NCBI RefSeq assembly: GCF_001613345.1
Contig: NZ_BDCE01000057.1
Span: 1-64,000, forward strand
Direction: 5' to 3'
Length of the DNA stretch: 64,000 nucleotides
From: Nocardia uniformis NBRC 13702
GTDB lineage: Bacteria; Actinomycetota; Actinomycetes; Mycobacteriales; Mycobacteriaceae
The position numbers and the translations under genes were made by a program. Of this stretch, positions 24,142-31,593 are shown piece by piece. The notes beneath the pieces were generated by a model that was given only the letters and a program-made list of their open reading frames with translations, was not told the DNA's origin and ran no database searches. Numbering within the stretch: position 1 is the first letter of the stretch; each line of letters begins with the position of its first letter.

Positions 24142-26375
24142 AGGCCCGCAACAGGATCCGCTCGGGCTGGCTGGTGGTCACCGTGGCGGTGCTGCTCCTC
24201 GTACTGCTCGGGCCCGTCTTCGCGCCCTATGCGCCGACCGCCGCGACGGCGCCGCCGTTCCAGCCGCCGTCGGCGGATCATCTGCTCGGCACCGATGTGG
24301 TCGGACGTGATGTGGCCTCGCGGGTGCTGCATGGTGGGCTACCGCTGCTCTCGATTGCCGGGCTGGCGCTGATTGTCGCGTATGCGCTGGGTCTCGGTCT
24401 CGGTCTCATCGCCGGACTGCGCCGCGGGTGGGACCGAGTGATCATGCGCCCCGTCGACGCCATTGTCGTGGTTCCGTGGTTTCTGCTGCTCGCCGTGATC
24501 GCCACCGCCATGGGAGCCGGGCCCGCCGCGATCGTCGTGACCGCGGCCCTGGCGTCGGTGCCCTGGATTATCCGCATCGTCCGCACCTGTGTCCTCGAAC
24601 TTGCCTCGACAGGCTATATCGAATCCGCCCGTGCCAGAGGCGAACCGCTGTGGCGGCTGGCGCTGGTGGAGGTGCTGCCCAACCTCCGGTCCGTGGTGCT
24701 CGCGGACGCGGGTGTACGGATGTCGGCGACCATTTCGATAGTCGCGGTGAGCGGATTCCTCGGTCTCGGACTGCGGCCGCCGTCCTCGGACTGGGCCTTG
24801 ATGATCACCGAGAACCGGCCCGGATTCGCCCTGCAACCGTGGGCGGTGCTCGCGCCGGCGCTATTGATCATGGTGCTGGTGGTTTCGGTCAATATGGTCA
24901 CCGATCGAGCCTTCGGCACCGGTCACCGTGGTGCGGCGCATCGTCGGGTGGTATCCACCGTGGACGGATCGGGGCTGTCGGTGGACGGGCTCACGGTCCG
25001 CGATCCGAGTGGAACCGCTGTCCTGGAAGATATTTCGCTGCGCGTACCGGCCGGAGGCAGCATCGCGGTGATCGGCCCGTCCGGTGCGGGCAAGACGACC
25101 TTCGCGCTGGCGGTGCTCGGTGTGCTGCCGCACGGACTGACCGCCGAGGGCACCGTGGGCGTCGGCAGATCCGTCGGCCGCCGCACGGTCGGCTATGTCC
25201 CGCAGGATCCGGCGACCGGACTCAATCCGGCACTGCGAATCGGCACCGCGATCCGTGAAATCGCCAGGCTGCGCGGCACATTCGAGGGTCGTGACGGCGT
25301 CGCCGAGGCTTTGCGCCGGGTCGATCTGCCCGACGATCGCGAGTTCCAGCGACGATTCCCGCATGAACTGTCCGGCGGTCAGCAGCAGCGGGTGCTCCTG
25401 GCCATGGCGCTGCTCGGCGATCCGGCCCTGCTTGTCCTCGATGAGCCGACCACAGGATTGGACGCGGTCACCCGGGAACGATTGGTCGATACGCTGCGGC
25501 GGATCCGGCACGATACCTCGACCACACTGCTCGTGATCACCCACGACCTGGCCGCGCTGGCCCCGCTGGTCGACCGGGTACTGCGGTTGGAGCGGGGCAG
25601 GGTGATGTCGATGGCACCGCACCGCGCCGAAACCTCCAGTGCGACAACCATTGTGCGCGTGCCGCGCACCGAGACCGCGACGCCACCGATTCTGCGGGTG
25701 GAAGACCTCACGGTGACGCACCGGCGTCACGGCGATGGTCGGCCGGTCGTCGACGGACTGTCGTTCACGCTGCGCGCCGGTGAATGTCTGGCCATAACCG
25801 GCCGATCCGGGGCGGGCAAGACCACGGTGGCACGGGCGCTGTCCGGACTGCACGTACCGGCCGGGGGAGTGGTCGAACTCGACGGCGCGCCACTGCATCC
25901 GCGCGTGGACCGGCGTCCCCTGGACCACCGTCGCGCCATCCAACTGATCTTCCAGAACCCCGCCACCTCCCTCAACCCGTCCTACCGCATCGGCGGCCAG
26001 ATCGGCCGTCCACTGCGCCTGCTGCACGGTATGGACGGTGCCGCCGCGCTCCAACAGACCCGGCACCTGCTCGACGGAGTCGGCCTCGATAACGAACTGG
26101 CGGCACGGCATCCTCGCCAGCTGTCCGGCGGCCAGCAACAGCGAGCTGCCATCGCCCGCGCCCTCGCCGCGGAACCCCGCATCCTGATCTGCGACGAAAT
26201 CACGTCCTCACTCGACCCCGGCACTCAGAACATGGTGATCGACCTACTCGACGAACTGCGCCGAACAGGTCTGGCGCTCATTGTGATCAGCCATCAGGAC
26301 ACCGTTATCGACCGTCTCGCCGATACGGTGCTGAGTCTGCCCGAATCGAAAACCACCCGGACGACGCGCGTTTGA
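24138..26375 (+). CDS. Fused DppC-type permease and two ABC ATPases
   Basis: A protein of 745 residues combining three usual subunits. Residues 1-260: DppC permease with HLLGTDVVGRDVASRVLHGG and an EAA loop YIESARARGEPLWRLALVE. Residues about 270-500: ATPase 1 with Walker A GPSGAGKTT, signature LSGGQQQRV and Walker B LLVLDEPTTGLDA. Residues about 520-740: ATPase 2 with Walker A GRSGAGKTT, signature LSGGQQQRA and LICDEITSSLDP. Both ATPase halves look catalytically complete. Fused ATPase pairs are known, but adding the permease gives a nearly complete importer in one chain. It is co-translated with DppB (ATGA). Confidence 0.92.
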   Translation: MKARNRIRSGWLVVTVAVLLLVLLGPVFAPYAPTAATAPPFQPPSADHLLGTDVVGRDVASRVLHGGLPLLSIAGLALIVAYALGLGLGLIAGLRRGWDRVIMRPVDAIVVVPWFLLLAVIATAMGAGPAAIVVTAALASVPWIIRIVRTCVLELASTGYIESARARGEPLWRLALVEVLPNLRSVVLADAGVRMSATISIVAVSGFLGLGLRPPSSDWALMITENRPGFALQPWAVLAPALLIMVLVVSVNMVTDRAFGTGHRGAAHRRVVSTVDGSGLSVDGLTVRDPSGTAVLEDISLRVPAGGSIAVIGPSGAGKTTFALAVLGVLPHGLTAEGTVGVGRSVGRRTVGYVPQDPATGLNPALRIGTAIREIARLRGTFEGRDGVAEALRRVDLPDDREFQRRFPHELSGGQQQRVLLAMALLGDPALLVLDEPTTGLDAVTRERLVDTLRRIRHDTSTTLLVITHDLAALAPLVDRVLRLERGRVMSMAPHRAETSSATTIVRVPRTETATPPILRVEDLTVTHRRHGDGRPVVDGLSFTLRAGECLAITGRSGAGKTTVARALSGLHVPAGGVVELDGAPLHPRVDRRPLDHRRAIQLIFQNPATSLNPSYRIGGQIGRPLRLLHGMDGAAALQQTRHLLDGVGLDNELAARHPRQLSGGQQQRAAIARALAAEPRILICDEITSSLDPGTQNMVIDLLDELRRTGLALIVISHQDTVIDRLADTVLSLPESKTTRTTRV

Positions 26376-26575
26376 ACCGACCTTCCTCGGCAGCCCCGGT
26401 CGGCACTGGCTGCCGGCAAACTCGGATGTCTCGCCAATGGCTCGCTCATCGGCTACCCGAGACCTGTGCCGCGCTGGGTTCCGGGGGGATCAACCGATCA
26501 CGTCCGGCGCTTGCGGCGTGCTCGACCGAGATGTCGATCAACGCCTTGATCATGGGGTGACTGACGCTGGTCGTC

Positions 26576-26596
26576 TATAGCGTATGACGCTATAAT
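26576..26596 (+). promoter_or_regulatory. Operator dyad over the -10 of the XRE gene
   Basis: TATAGCG (26576-26582) and CGCTATA (26588-26594) form a perfect inverted repeat with a 5-base spacer. The -10 TATAAT (26591-26596) lies inside it. The transcript would start at about the ATG (26603), so the mRNA should be leaderless. The position fits autorepression by the XRE protein encoded directly downstream. Confidence 0.6.
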
Positions 26597-26602
26597 TCGG
26601 AT

Positions 26603-27121
26603 ATGTCCAGTCGAAGTGATCTCTTGCGCGAGGTGATGCTCGAAACGGGTACCACCCAGTCGGAGCTGTCGCGCGTGAGCGGCGTCCGGCAATCGAGCAT
26701 CAGTCAGTCGTTGTCTGGCAAATTGAATCTGAGCGACGAGCAACTCGACCGGCTGCTGTCGTGCATGGGGTACCGCTTGGAGGTCGTACGGCGTCACGTC
26801 GTCCCCGAGTTGACTCGTTCCGAGCGGCGTTCATGGCAGCTACACCGCCGGCTCTCGACGCACCTGACCCCGTCGAGCATCGAGTCGTGGCGGCCTCGTA
26901 TCGAGCGCAACCTGCGCAACCTGCGCGATGGCGTATCCGGTCAGCCGCACCTGCGCAATCTCGATCGCTGGCAGTCGTTGATCGACCGCGCCGACGTACC
27001 GGGACTGCACCGGGTCCTGACGGGTCTGGACCGGGGCTCTATCGAGATGCGTGAGGTCTCCCCAATGGGTGGGCTGCTCCCACAGGAGGAGCGTGCCGAT
27101 CTGCTGGGCCTGGTCAGCTGA
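26603..27121 (+). CDS. XRE-family regulator, antitoxin-like
   Basis: A protein of 172 residues. Residues 5-60 form a helix-turn-helix: LREVMLETGTTQSELSRVSG followed by VRQSSISQSLSGKLNLS. The rest is helical. As I recall, very similar proteins precede AbiEii-like nucleotidyltransferase genes in actinobacteria, as antitoxin of a type IV-like pair. Here the next gene begins with the same MRRDQLE but breaks off. The ATG has no ribosome site and fits a leaderless transcript from the -10 at 26591. It probably autoregulates through the dyad at 26576-26594. Confidence 0.8.
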   Translation: MSSRSDLLREVMLETGTTQSELSRVSGVRQSSISQSLSGKLNLSDEQLDRLLSCMGYRLEVVRRHVVPELTRSERRSWQLHRRLSTHLTPSSIESWRPRIERNLRNLRDGVSGQPHLRNLDRWQSLIDRADVPGLHRVLTGLDRGSIEMREVSPMGGLLPQEERADLLGLVS

Positions 27122-27258
27122 TGCGTCGTGACCAGTTGGAGCTGACGTGTGCCTTCGGCGTCAGCCTCGCCGCCTTGGGGCTACTGGCCACAGTCGGGTA
27201 CGAACACCTGCGGAAGAAGCGAACCGTGCCACCGCCCGCGTCTCACGAGGACGCTTGA
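27121..27258 (+). pseudogene. Broken AbiEii-like toxin gene (5' stub)
   Basis: The ATG overlaps the stop of the XRE gene by one base (TGATG), as expected for a coupled toxin gene, and the first residues MRRDQLEL match the usual start of the partner nucleotidyltransferase as I recall it. After that the frame yields an unrelated hydrophobic stretch (FGVSLAALGLLATVG) and stops after 45 codons. A later fragment in another frame, SFGSPERPWAGQLARLRQ (to about 27370), may be the old C-terminus. Alternatively the 45-codon ORF is a small membrane protein in its own right. Confidence 0.4.
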
Positions 27259-27410
27259 CTACCGCTCCGCACCGGCGAAACACCGTGCGCTACACGCTGA
27301 TCCAGATCTGGTGTCGTTCGGTTCACCGGAACGACCCTGGGCTGGACAGTTGGCACGATTACGGCAATGATCTCCCGGTTACCGCTGTCCAACCTCGGGG
27401 GTTGATTTAC

Positions 27411-27914
27411 ATGTCGTTGTCGGGAAAAGCCGCGCTGGCCATGGTTGCTCCGGCAGCGGCGGCGATGATCGTCACCGGAACCGGGACCGCGAACGCGGCC
27501 GGGGATCTCTACGGTGCGATGGCTGTCTCGTACACGTACTACTCGGTTCCCCTCGGTGCCGCTGATTCGTATGCCACCGGAGTTGGTGTGGCGGTGGACT
27601 TCCCGTCGCAGGCCGCCGCGGACCAGGCTGCCATCGATGCGTGTGATGCCGACCGCTGCTTCGTCCTGGCGCGAGCCCACAACGAGTGCGCCTCGGTCGT
27701 CGAATACGACACCTGGGCGGCATGGTCGAACGCCGTCGAACCCGTCTACCACACCGGAGTGGGCCCCACAGCCGCTGCCGCGGAACAGGCCGCGATGGCC
27801 AAGGGAAATGCCGGTCTGGGCTTTCCCACCAGCATGTTCTTCACGCTCGGCCTCGCCCGAATCGTCAAGCCATTGTTCGTCCTGGACACCATCTGCACCG
27901 CGAACGTCCGCTGA
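27411..27914 (+). CDS. Secreted DUF4189-like protein
   Basis: About 167 residues. The signal peptide is MSLSGKAALAM plus a hydrophobic Ala/Val stretch ending in TANAAG, a plausible signal peptidase I site. The mature part, DLYGAMAVSYTYYSVPLG with later VAVDFPSQAAADQAAIDAC and Cys-containing DADRCFVLARAHNECAS, follows the DUF4189 pattern of small secreted actinobacterial proteins with paired cysteines. Function unknown. ATG 27411 is chosen because it begins the signal peptide directly. Confidence 0.75.
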   Translation: MSLSGKAALAMVAPAAAAMIVTGTGTANAAGDLYGAMAVSYTYYSVPLGAADSYATGVGVAVDFPSQAAADQAAIDACDADRCFVLARAHNECASVVEYDTWAAWSNAVEPVYHTGVGPTAAAAEQAAMAKGNAGLGFPTSMFFTLGLARIVKPLFVLDTICTANVR

Positions 27915-27996
27915 GCTGGGTGTAGGTCCTCCCCGCCCCGGCAGCCGCCCTGCACCAGCAGGGCGGCTCCCACCAGACTTGCGGGTCGACATCCCG

Positions 27997-28398
27997 TCAG
28001 GCGGCATCGAGGGCCGCGGTGATCTTGCGGATCATCTCGGCCAGGGTGGGGCTGGGCGCGCCCTGAGCCTGCGCGGTTTCGAGCGCGACGGCGACAATGC
28101 CGCGGAAGTTGTCGGCCTCGGCCGGATCCTGCTGCTCGAGCAGGCTCACCGCCGCCGCCAGCGCGGGCAACACCTGGTCGGCGAGGGCGGCGACGGTCTT
28201 GCCCGGCAACTTGATGTCCTTGGACTTCGCGGCGAGCACATGCCCGACCGCGCCGGTCGCTGAGTACAAGGCGGTACTGCCCGCGGTCGCGACCTTGTGC
28301 GGCTTGGCGCTGGCGGCGGCCAGCAGCGAGACAGCGCCGTAGGCGGCGGTCCGCACGATGGCCTTGTCCTGGTCGCTGAGGGTGATGGTGATCGACAT
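27997..28398 (-). CDS. Conserved hypothetical, Ala-rich helical protein
   Basis: A protein of about 133 residues. It begins MSITITLSDQDKAIVRTAAY, continues with GAVSLLAAASAKPHK and a moderately hydrophobic helix pair around ALADQVLPALAAAVSLLEQQ. There is no signal, TM segment or catalytic motif that I recognise. GAGGAGC stands before ATG 28398, which fixes the start against a longer frame. It is not obviously in an operon with the cassette genes to its right. Confidence 0.65.
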   Translation of the reverse strand: MSITITLSDQDKAIVRTAAYGAVSLLAAASAKPHKVATAGSTALYSATGAVGHVLAAKSKDIKLPGKTVAALADQVLPALAAAVSLLEQQDPAEADNFRGIVAVALETAQAQGAPSPTLAEMIRKITAALDAA

Positions 28399-28549
28399 GG
28401 TGTGCTCCTCGGAAGTGTTGTTCTTCGTGATGGGTCCAACTATCAGCGACCGACCTGACACCACCCTGTCAGCGGCCTGACACGGCCACCGAAGACGGTG
28501 TTCCTCCTCGTTGTGCCAGGCCAGGGCACTGCGGAACTGCCAGCGACCA

Positions 28550-28855
28550 CTAGAGCAATTGCACGGTGTGGTTGTTGATGGCGTCCTCGACCGGCTGCCT
28601 GACAGCGGCGGAATCGAAAGGATCGATGCCGTCGAAGATTTCGTCGAGGATGTCGGCCCGGTCGAGGGTGGCGGGGAAGGTGTGTGCCGCTCGGGCGCTG
28701 ACGATGACCGCGTACAGCACGGCCGCGTAGATCCGCGAGCGCGGCGCGGTCAACCGCCAGCCACGCCGTTCCCGTTCCCGCAGTTGGGCTTCGACGGTGT
28801 CGAGGACATCCTGGATTACCTGGAGTTCGATCTGGTCGTAGTCATCGGAGCGCAT
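28550..28855 (-). CDS. Unknown cassette protein A, copy 1
   Basis: A protein of 101 residues starting MRSDDYDQIELQVIQDVLDT, then VEAQLRERERRGWRLTAPRS, a helical middle IYAAVLYAVIVSARAAH and an acidic end ADILDEIFDGIDPFD. I do not recognise a family. The ATG lies 14 bases inside the 3' end of the upstream gene, a coupled arrangement also found in copy 2. The paralogue is at 52451-52735, where an 11-nt deletion changed the N-terminus. It is encoded divergently from an HTH-DUF5753 regulator in both copies, so it is probably controlled by or works with that regulator. Confidence 0.65.
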   Translation of the reverse strand: MRSDDYDQIELQVIQDVLDTVEAQLRERERRGWRLTAPRSRIYAAVLYAVIVSARAAHTFPATLDRADILDEIFDGIDPFDSAAVRQPVEDAINNHTVQLL

Positions 28856-29234
28856 GTCGACCTCCGAAAAGCAGTGCACCGCAGCCGTAAACCGTCATGC
28901 GCAACAGGGCCAGCAGAGATCTTCGAGCCACCGCCGGTGTTCGCGTCGCACGCGCCTCGAGCACCATGCGCCCATCCGTGACCAGGGCGGTACGCGCTCG
29001 CCGCCGCACCCGGCAGGTGTTCACCCCGCACCCGAGGTGCAACTGCATCGCCGTGTGCGCCTGCGCGGCGGTCAACGCGCCGGGATCGGCGTAGCACGAC
29101 CACAACCCGCGCACCGAATACCCAGCCGGGACGGTCTCGGTCGTCGAGCGCCCGGTACTTTCGCTCTGCTGCTGCTTCTCTCGGTCGATGCGCTCGATGA
29201 TCGCCTGCACCGACCATTGGTTCCTGCTGGACAT
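28842..29234 (-). CDS. Unknown cassette protein B, copy 1
   Basis: A protein of 130 residues: MSSRNQWSVQAIIERIDREK, a variable linker, then the conserved core GYSVRGLWSCYADPGALTAA, QAHTAMQLHLGCGVNTCRV and RRRARTALVTDGRMVLEARA. Three cysteines (WSC, LGC, NTC) are kept in the paralogue at 52732-53121 and could bind metal. There is no signal or TM. I do not recognise the family. It is the first gene of the minus-strand half of the divergent cassette and overlaps protein A by 14 bases. Confidence 0.65.
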   Translation of the reverse strand: MSSRNQWSVQAIIERIDREKQQQSESTGRSTTETVPAGYSVRGLWSCYADPGALTAAQAHTAMQLHLGCGVNTCRVRRRARTALVTDGRMVLEARATRTPAVARRSLLALLRMTVYGCGALLFGGRHALR

Positions 29235-29369
29235 CGGTTGACCCCCTTGTCATCGGGTGAGTGTGGAGTGCACGGCATTTGAAGAAGCGGACGGCGTGAT
29301 TTGTTGCCGGGCATGCGATCAGCACACCACCGGCATCCAGCTGGAATCATCGAATTCGGACGTTTCCCT

Positions 29370-29387
29370 CTGGTTGGTTCAAACCAG
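29370..29387. promoter_or_regulatory. Inverted repeat between divergent cassette genes, copy 1
   Basis: CTGGTT (29370-29375) and AACCAG (29382-29387) flank a 6-base spacer, between protein B and the HTH-DUF5753 gene. It is a candidate operator, but it is short and has no equivalent sequence in copy 2. Confidence 0.35.
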
Positions 29388-29466
29388 CAGGACGGGGTCC
29401 GCGTCCGGCGTAAGGTTCGTTCCGCGATGGCGTGTGTTTCGTTCCGAAATTCCGGAGGATGCCGAC

Positions 29467-30357
29467 ATGACCAGCGATGATGAACCCTCGACACTGCCTC
29501 GGCGGCAATTGGGGCGTTTCCTACGTGAGGCCCGCGACAGCTGCGGATTTTCGATGGATCGCGCTGCGCATCTGGTGGAACTGAGCAAGACCGCTTTGCA
29601 CCGCATCGAGACCGGCGGGGTGAAGAAGCTTCGCATCCGCGACATTCGGGCATTGTGCGAGGTGTACGAGGTCACCTCCGACGACACTGAGCGCGCCGTC
29701 GAACTTGCCAAGCAGGCACAGGTCAGTTCCTGGTACACCGCCTTCGGCGGGCTCTATAGCGATGCGACGTTCAACATGTATGTCGGACTGGCTGCCTCCG
29801 CGCGCAAACTGATTGCCTACCACGAGATCGTCCTCGGCCTCGTGCAGACCGCCGACTACGCACGCGCGCTGATCAGCGCCTTCTACAGCGATAGCAGTCA
29901 CGAAGACATCGAGCGTCGAGTCGAGTTGCGTCTCAAACGGCAAACGATCATCACCCGCAAGGCAGATCCGGTGAAACTCGAACTGCTGCTACATGAATCG
30001 GCCCTGCATCGCGTGATCGGCGGCCCACGCGTGATGGCGACGCAGCTGCGGCATCTGGCGGAGGTGGGCAAACTGCCCAACGTCTCACTGCGGGTACAGC
30101 CATTCACGAGTGGCTGCAGCCGGGGTCTACTGCATGGCCCTTTCGTGATTCTCGATTTCGGGGTCGATGCCAAGGCCCGTCCGGTCGAGCCCTCGCTCGT
30201 CTATCTTGAGGGAGCCGGGAGGCCGGACTTCTACATGGAGAATGGTGATGACGTGCGTCGCTACTACGAAATCGCTTCGGCCGTCCGGGATACGGCATTG
30301 AATGAGACACAGACGCGTGACCTGCTCAGACGGGCAGCGAGGAGCTATGAAGCATGA
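29467..30357 (+). CDS. HTH-DUF5753 regulator (WhiJ-like), copy 1
   Basis: A protein of 296 residues. The XRE helix-turn-helix spans residues 10-70 (LPRRQLGRFLREARDSCGF, AAHLVELSKTALHRIETGG). Residues about 100-290 form a DUF5753 domain with WYTAFGGLYSDATFNMYVGL, VLGLVQTADYARALISAFY and LLHGPFVILDFG. Such proteins are WhiJ/BldB-network-type regulators of streptomycetes that act with DUF397 proteins. GGAGG precedes ATG 29467. Its stop overlaps the DUF397 gene by ATGA. It is strongly similar along the full length to the protein at 53299-54189. Confidence 0.9.
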   Translation: MTSDDEPSTLPRRQLGRFLREARDSCGFSMDRAAHLVELSKTALHRIETGGVKKLRIRDIRALCEVYEVTSDDTERAVELAKQAQVSSWYTAFGGLYSDATFNMYVGLAASARKLIAYHEIVLGLVQTADYARALISAFYSDSSHEDIERRVELRLKRQTIITRKADPVKLELLLHESALHRVIGGPRVMATQLRHLAEVGKLPNVSLRVQPFTSGCSRGLLHGPFVILDFGVDAKARPVEPSLVYLEGAGRPDFYMENGDDVRRYYEIASAVRDTALNETQTRDLLRRAARSYEA

Positions 30358-30563
30358 ACATCGAACTATCCGGGGCACACTGGTTCAAGAGCAGTCACAG
30401 CAGCGGCCAAACCGATTGCGTCGAGGTGGCCTGGCTGGCGGGAAGCATGGTGGGAGTACGTGATTCGAAGAATCCGTCCGGTCCGGCACTGATCGTTGCT
30501 CCGAGCTCATGGGACGCATTCACCGCCCGTATCGCTAACGGTGACTTCGATAGTGAACGCTGA
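30354..30563 (+). CDS. DUF397 protein, copy 1a
   Basis: A protein of 69 residues with the DUF397 pattern: LSGAHWFKSSHSSGQTDCVEVAW in outline, then MVGVRDSKNPSGPALIVAPS and SWDAFTARIANGDF. These small proteins are the usual partners of HTH-DUF5753 regulators and probably modulate their DNA binding. It is translationally coupled to the regulator through ATGA and overlaps the next DUF397 gene by 11 bases. Confidence 0.9.
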   Translation: MNIELSGAHWFKSSHSSGQTDCVEVAWLAGSMVGVRDSKNPSGPALIVAPSSWDAFTARIANGDFDSER

Positions 30564-30762
30564 CCTGACTGGAGCCCGCTGGTTCAAGAGCGATCACAGC
30601 TCAGCGGGCAAGGAATGCGTCGAGGTCGCCTTCCTCGATGCGGGGATGGTCGGAGTACGCGACTCCAAGAATCCGTCCGGCCCCGCGCTGGTCTTCACTC
30701 CGGGCGAGTGGGATGCCTTCGCAGCAGGCATGCAAGCCGGCGAGTTTCAGCGACCCTCGTGA
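30553..30762 (+). CDS. DUF397 protein, copy 1b
   Basis: A second 69-residue DUF397 protein directly following the first, with VNADLTGARWFKSDHSS, MVGVRDSKNPSGPALVFTPG and EWDAFAAGMQAGEF. GTG 30553 is the start because it begins the domain and overlaps the previous stop. The two tandem proteins share the block from MVGVRDSK to GPAL, so this is a local tandem duplication. Copy 2 of the cassette has only one DUF397 gene. Confidence 0.87.
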   Translation: MNADLTGARWFKSDHSSAGKECVEVAFLDAGMVGVRDSKNPSGPALVFTPGEWDAFAAGMQAGEFQRPS

Positions 30763-30904
30763 CCCCTTCTGTCGCGTCCCCATCCCATTGGTGCCTAGCC
30801 CGAAGTCGCTGTTTCCCGATCGCGGGTACTTTATTGCCGCCGAGTCACGCAGTCGCGTGCATCGACCGACCTTGGTAAGCACTGAGAGCGCTCGACATAC
30901 GGCT

Positions 30905-31246
30905 TCAGGCTGCGTCGGTGCGATGGCTGGTGAAATTCACGCGAGTGTCATCGGCGTCGAGGGCGATGTGGAGGGTGGCGTCCAGGGCGTCAGCGAGTTT
31001 GGCGAGCAGGGGGAGGGTGGGCACGGTATCGGAGCCTTCGATGCGCGAAATTTTGGCTTGCGTCAGCCCGGCGCGTTCGGCGAGGTCGGTTTGGGTGAGG
31101 CCGAGCTCGGTCCGACGGTCGTAGACGGCTTGGGCCAACGCCATGGAGAGCCGGATTTCGCGGCGGATTTCGGCGACATCGTCGGTGTCGGTATAGCCCT
31201 CGGCTAGCTTGCGTTCCCGGAGGCTCTTCCAGCGTGCGTGACTCAT
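30905..31246 (-). CDS. XRE antitoxin (HigA-type)
   Basis: A protein of 113 residues. The N-terminal helix MSHARWKSLRERKLAEGY is followed by an XRE helix-turn-helix: LAQAVYDRRTELGLTQTDLA, ERAGLTQAKISRIEGSDTVP. This is the form of antitoxins that follow RelE/HigB toxins. The ATG overlaps the stop of the toxin frame upstream by ATGA. That toxin lacks its N-terminus, so the antitoxin may now be an orphan regulator. Confidence 0.85.
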   Translation of the reverse strand: MSHARWKSLRERKLAEGYTDTDDVAEIRREIRLSMALAQAVYDRRTELGLTQTDLAERAGLTQAKISRIEGSDTVPTLPLLAKLADALDATLHIALDADDTRVNFTSHRTDAA

Positions 31247-31593
31247 CGGTCCAGTTCCCCTCTCTCGATCGTGCCGACGAATTCTTGGTGGGCGGGTTCA
31301 TGTTCGGCTTGACAGACCTGCTGCGCGAGCTTCGCGCGTTTGACTTCGGCGTGTTCTCGCATCCGAGTCTTACCGAACACCGTCAGCAGGATGACGCGTC
31401 GTCCAGGCGCAAGCCAGTAGGTGATGCGGATGGCGGCACCATCGACTGTCGGGCGTAGCTCGCGGACGCCGTCGCCGCGATATCGAGCGTAGGGCTCTGA
31501 GCGGTCACAAATCGCCGTGAGACGGCGAATCCTGTCGCCTTGTGGCGATTCGTGATCGCTCAGTCCGGGCTGGTCACCGACTCTTGACCGGCG
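31243..31593 (-). pseudogene. RelE/HigB-type toxin, 5'-truncated
   Basis: The frame reads LSDHESPQGDRIRRLTAICD, then YARYRGDGVRELRPTVDG, AAIRITYWLAPGRRVILLTV and FGKTRMREHAEVKRAK, the fold core and C-terminus of a RelE/ParE-family toxin. Upstream the frame meets a TGA at 31596-31594 and contains no ATG, GTG or TTG, and its first 20 codons overlap the 3' end of the ABC exporter gene. The expected N-terminal strand and helix (about 15-25 residues) are missing. It therefore looks like a toxin gene cut at its 5' end by the junction with the exporter operon. CTG initiation cannot be excluded. Confidence 0.6.

Noticed and set aside
26376..26560. Short protein-like stretch (AAGKLGCLANGSLIGYP) after the ABC importer
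   Set aside because: Fewer than 25 codons and no homologous context; cannot be separated from chance.
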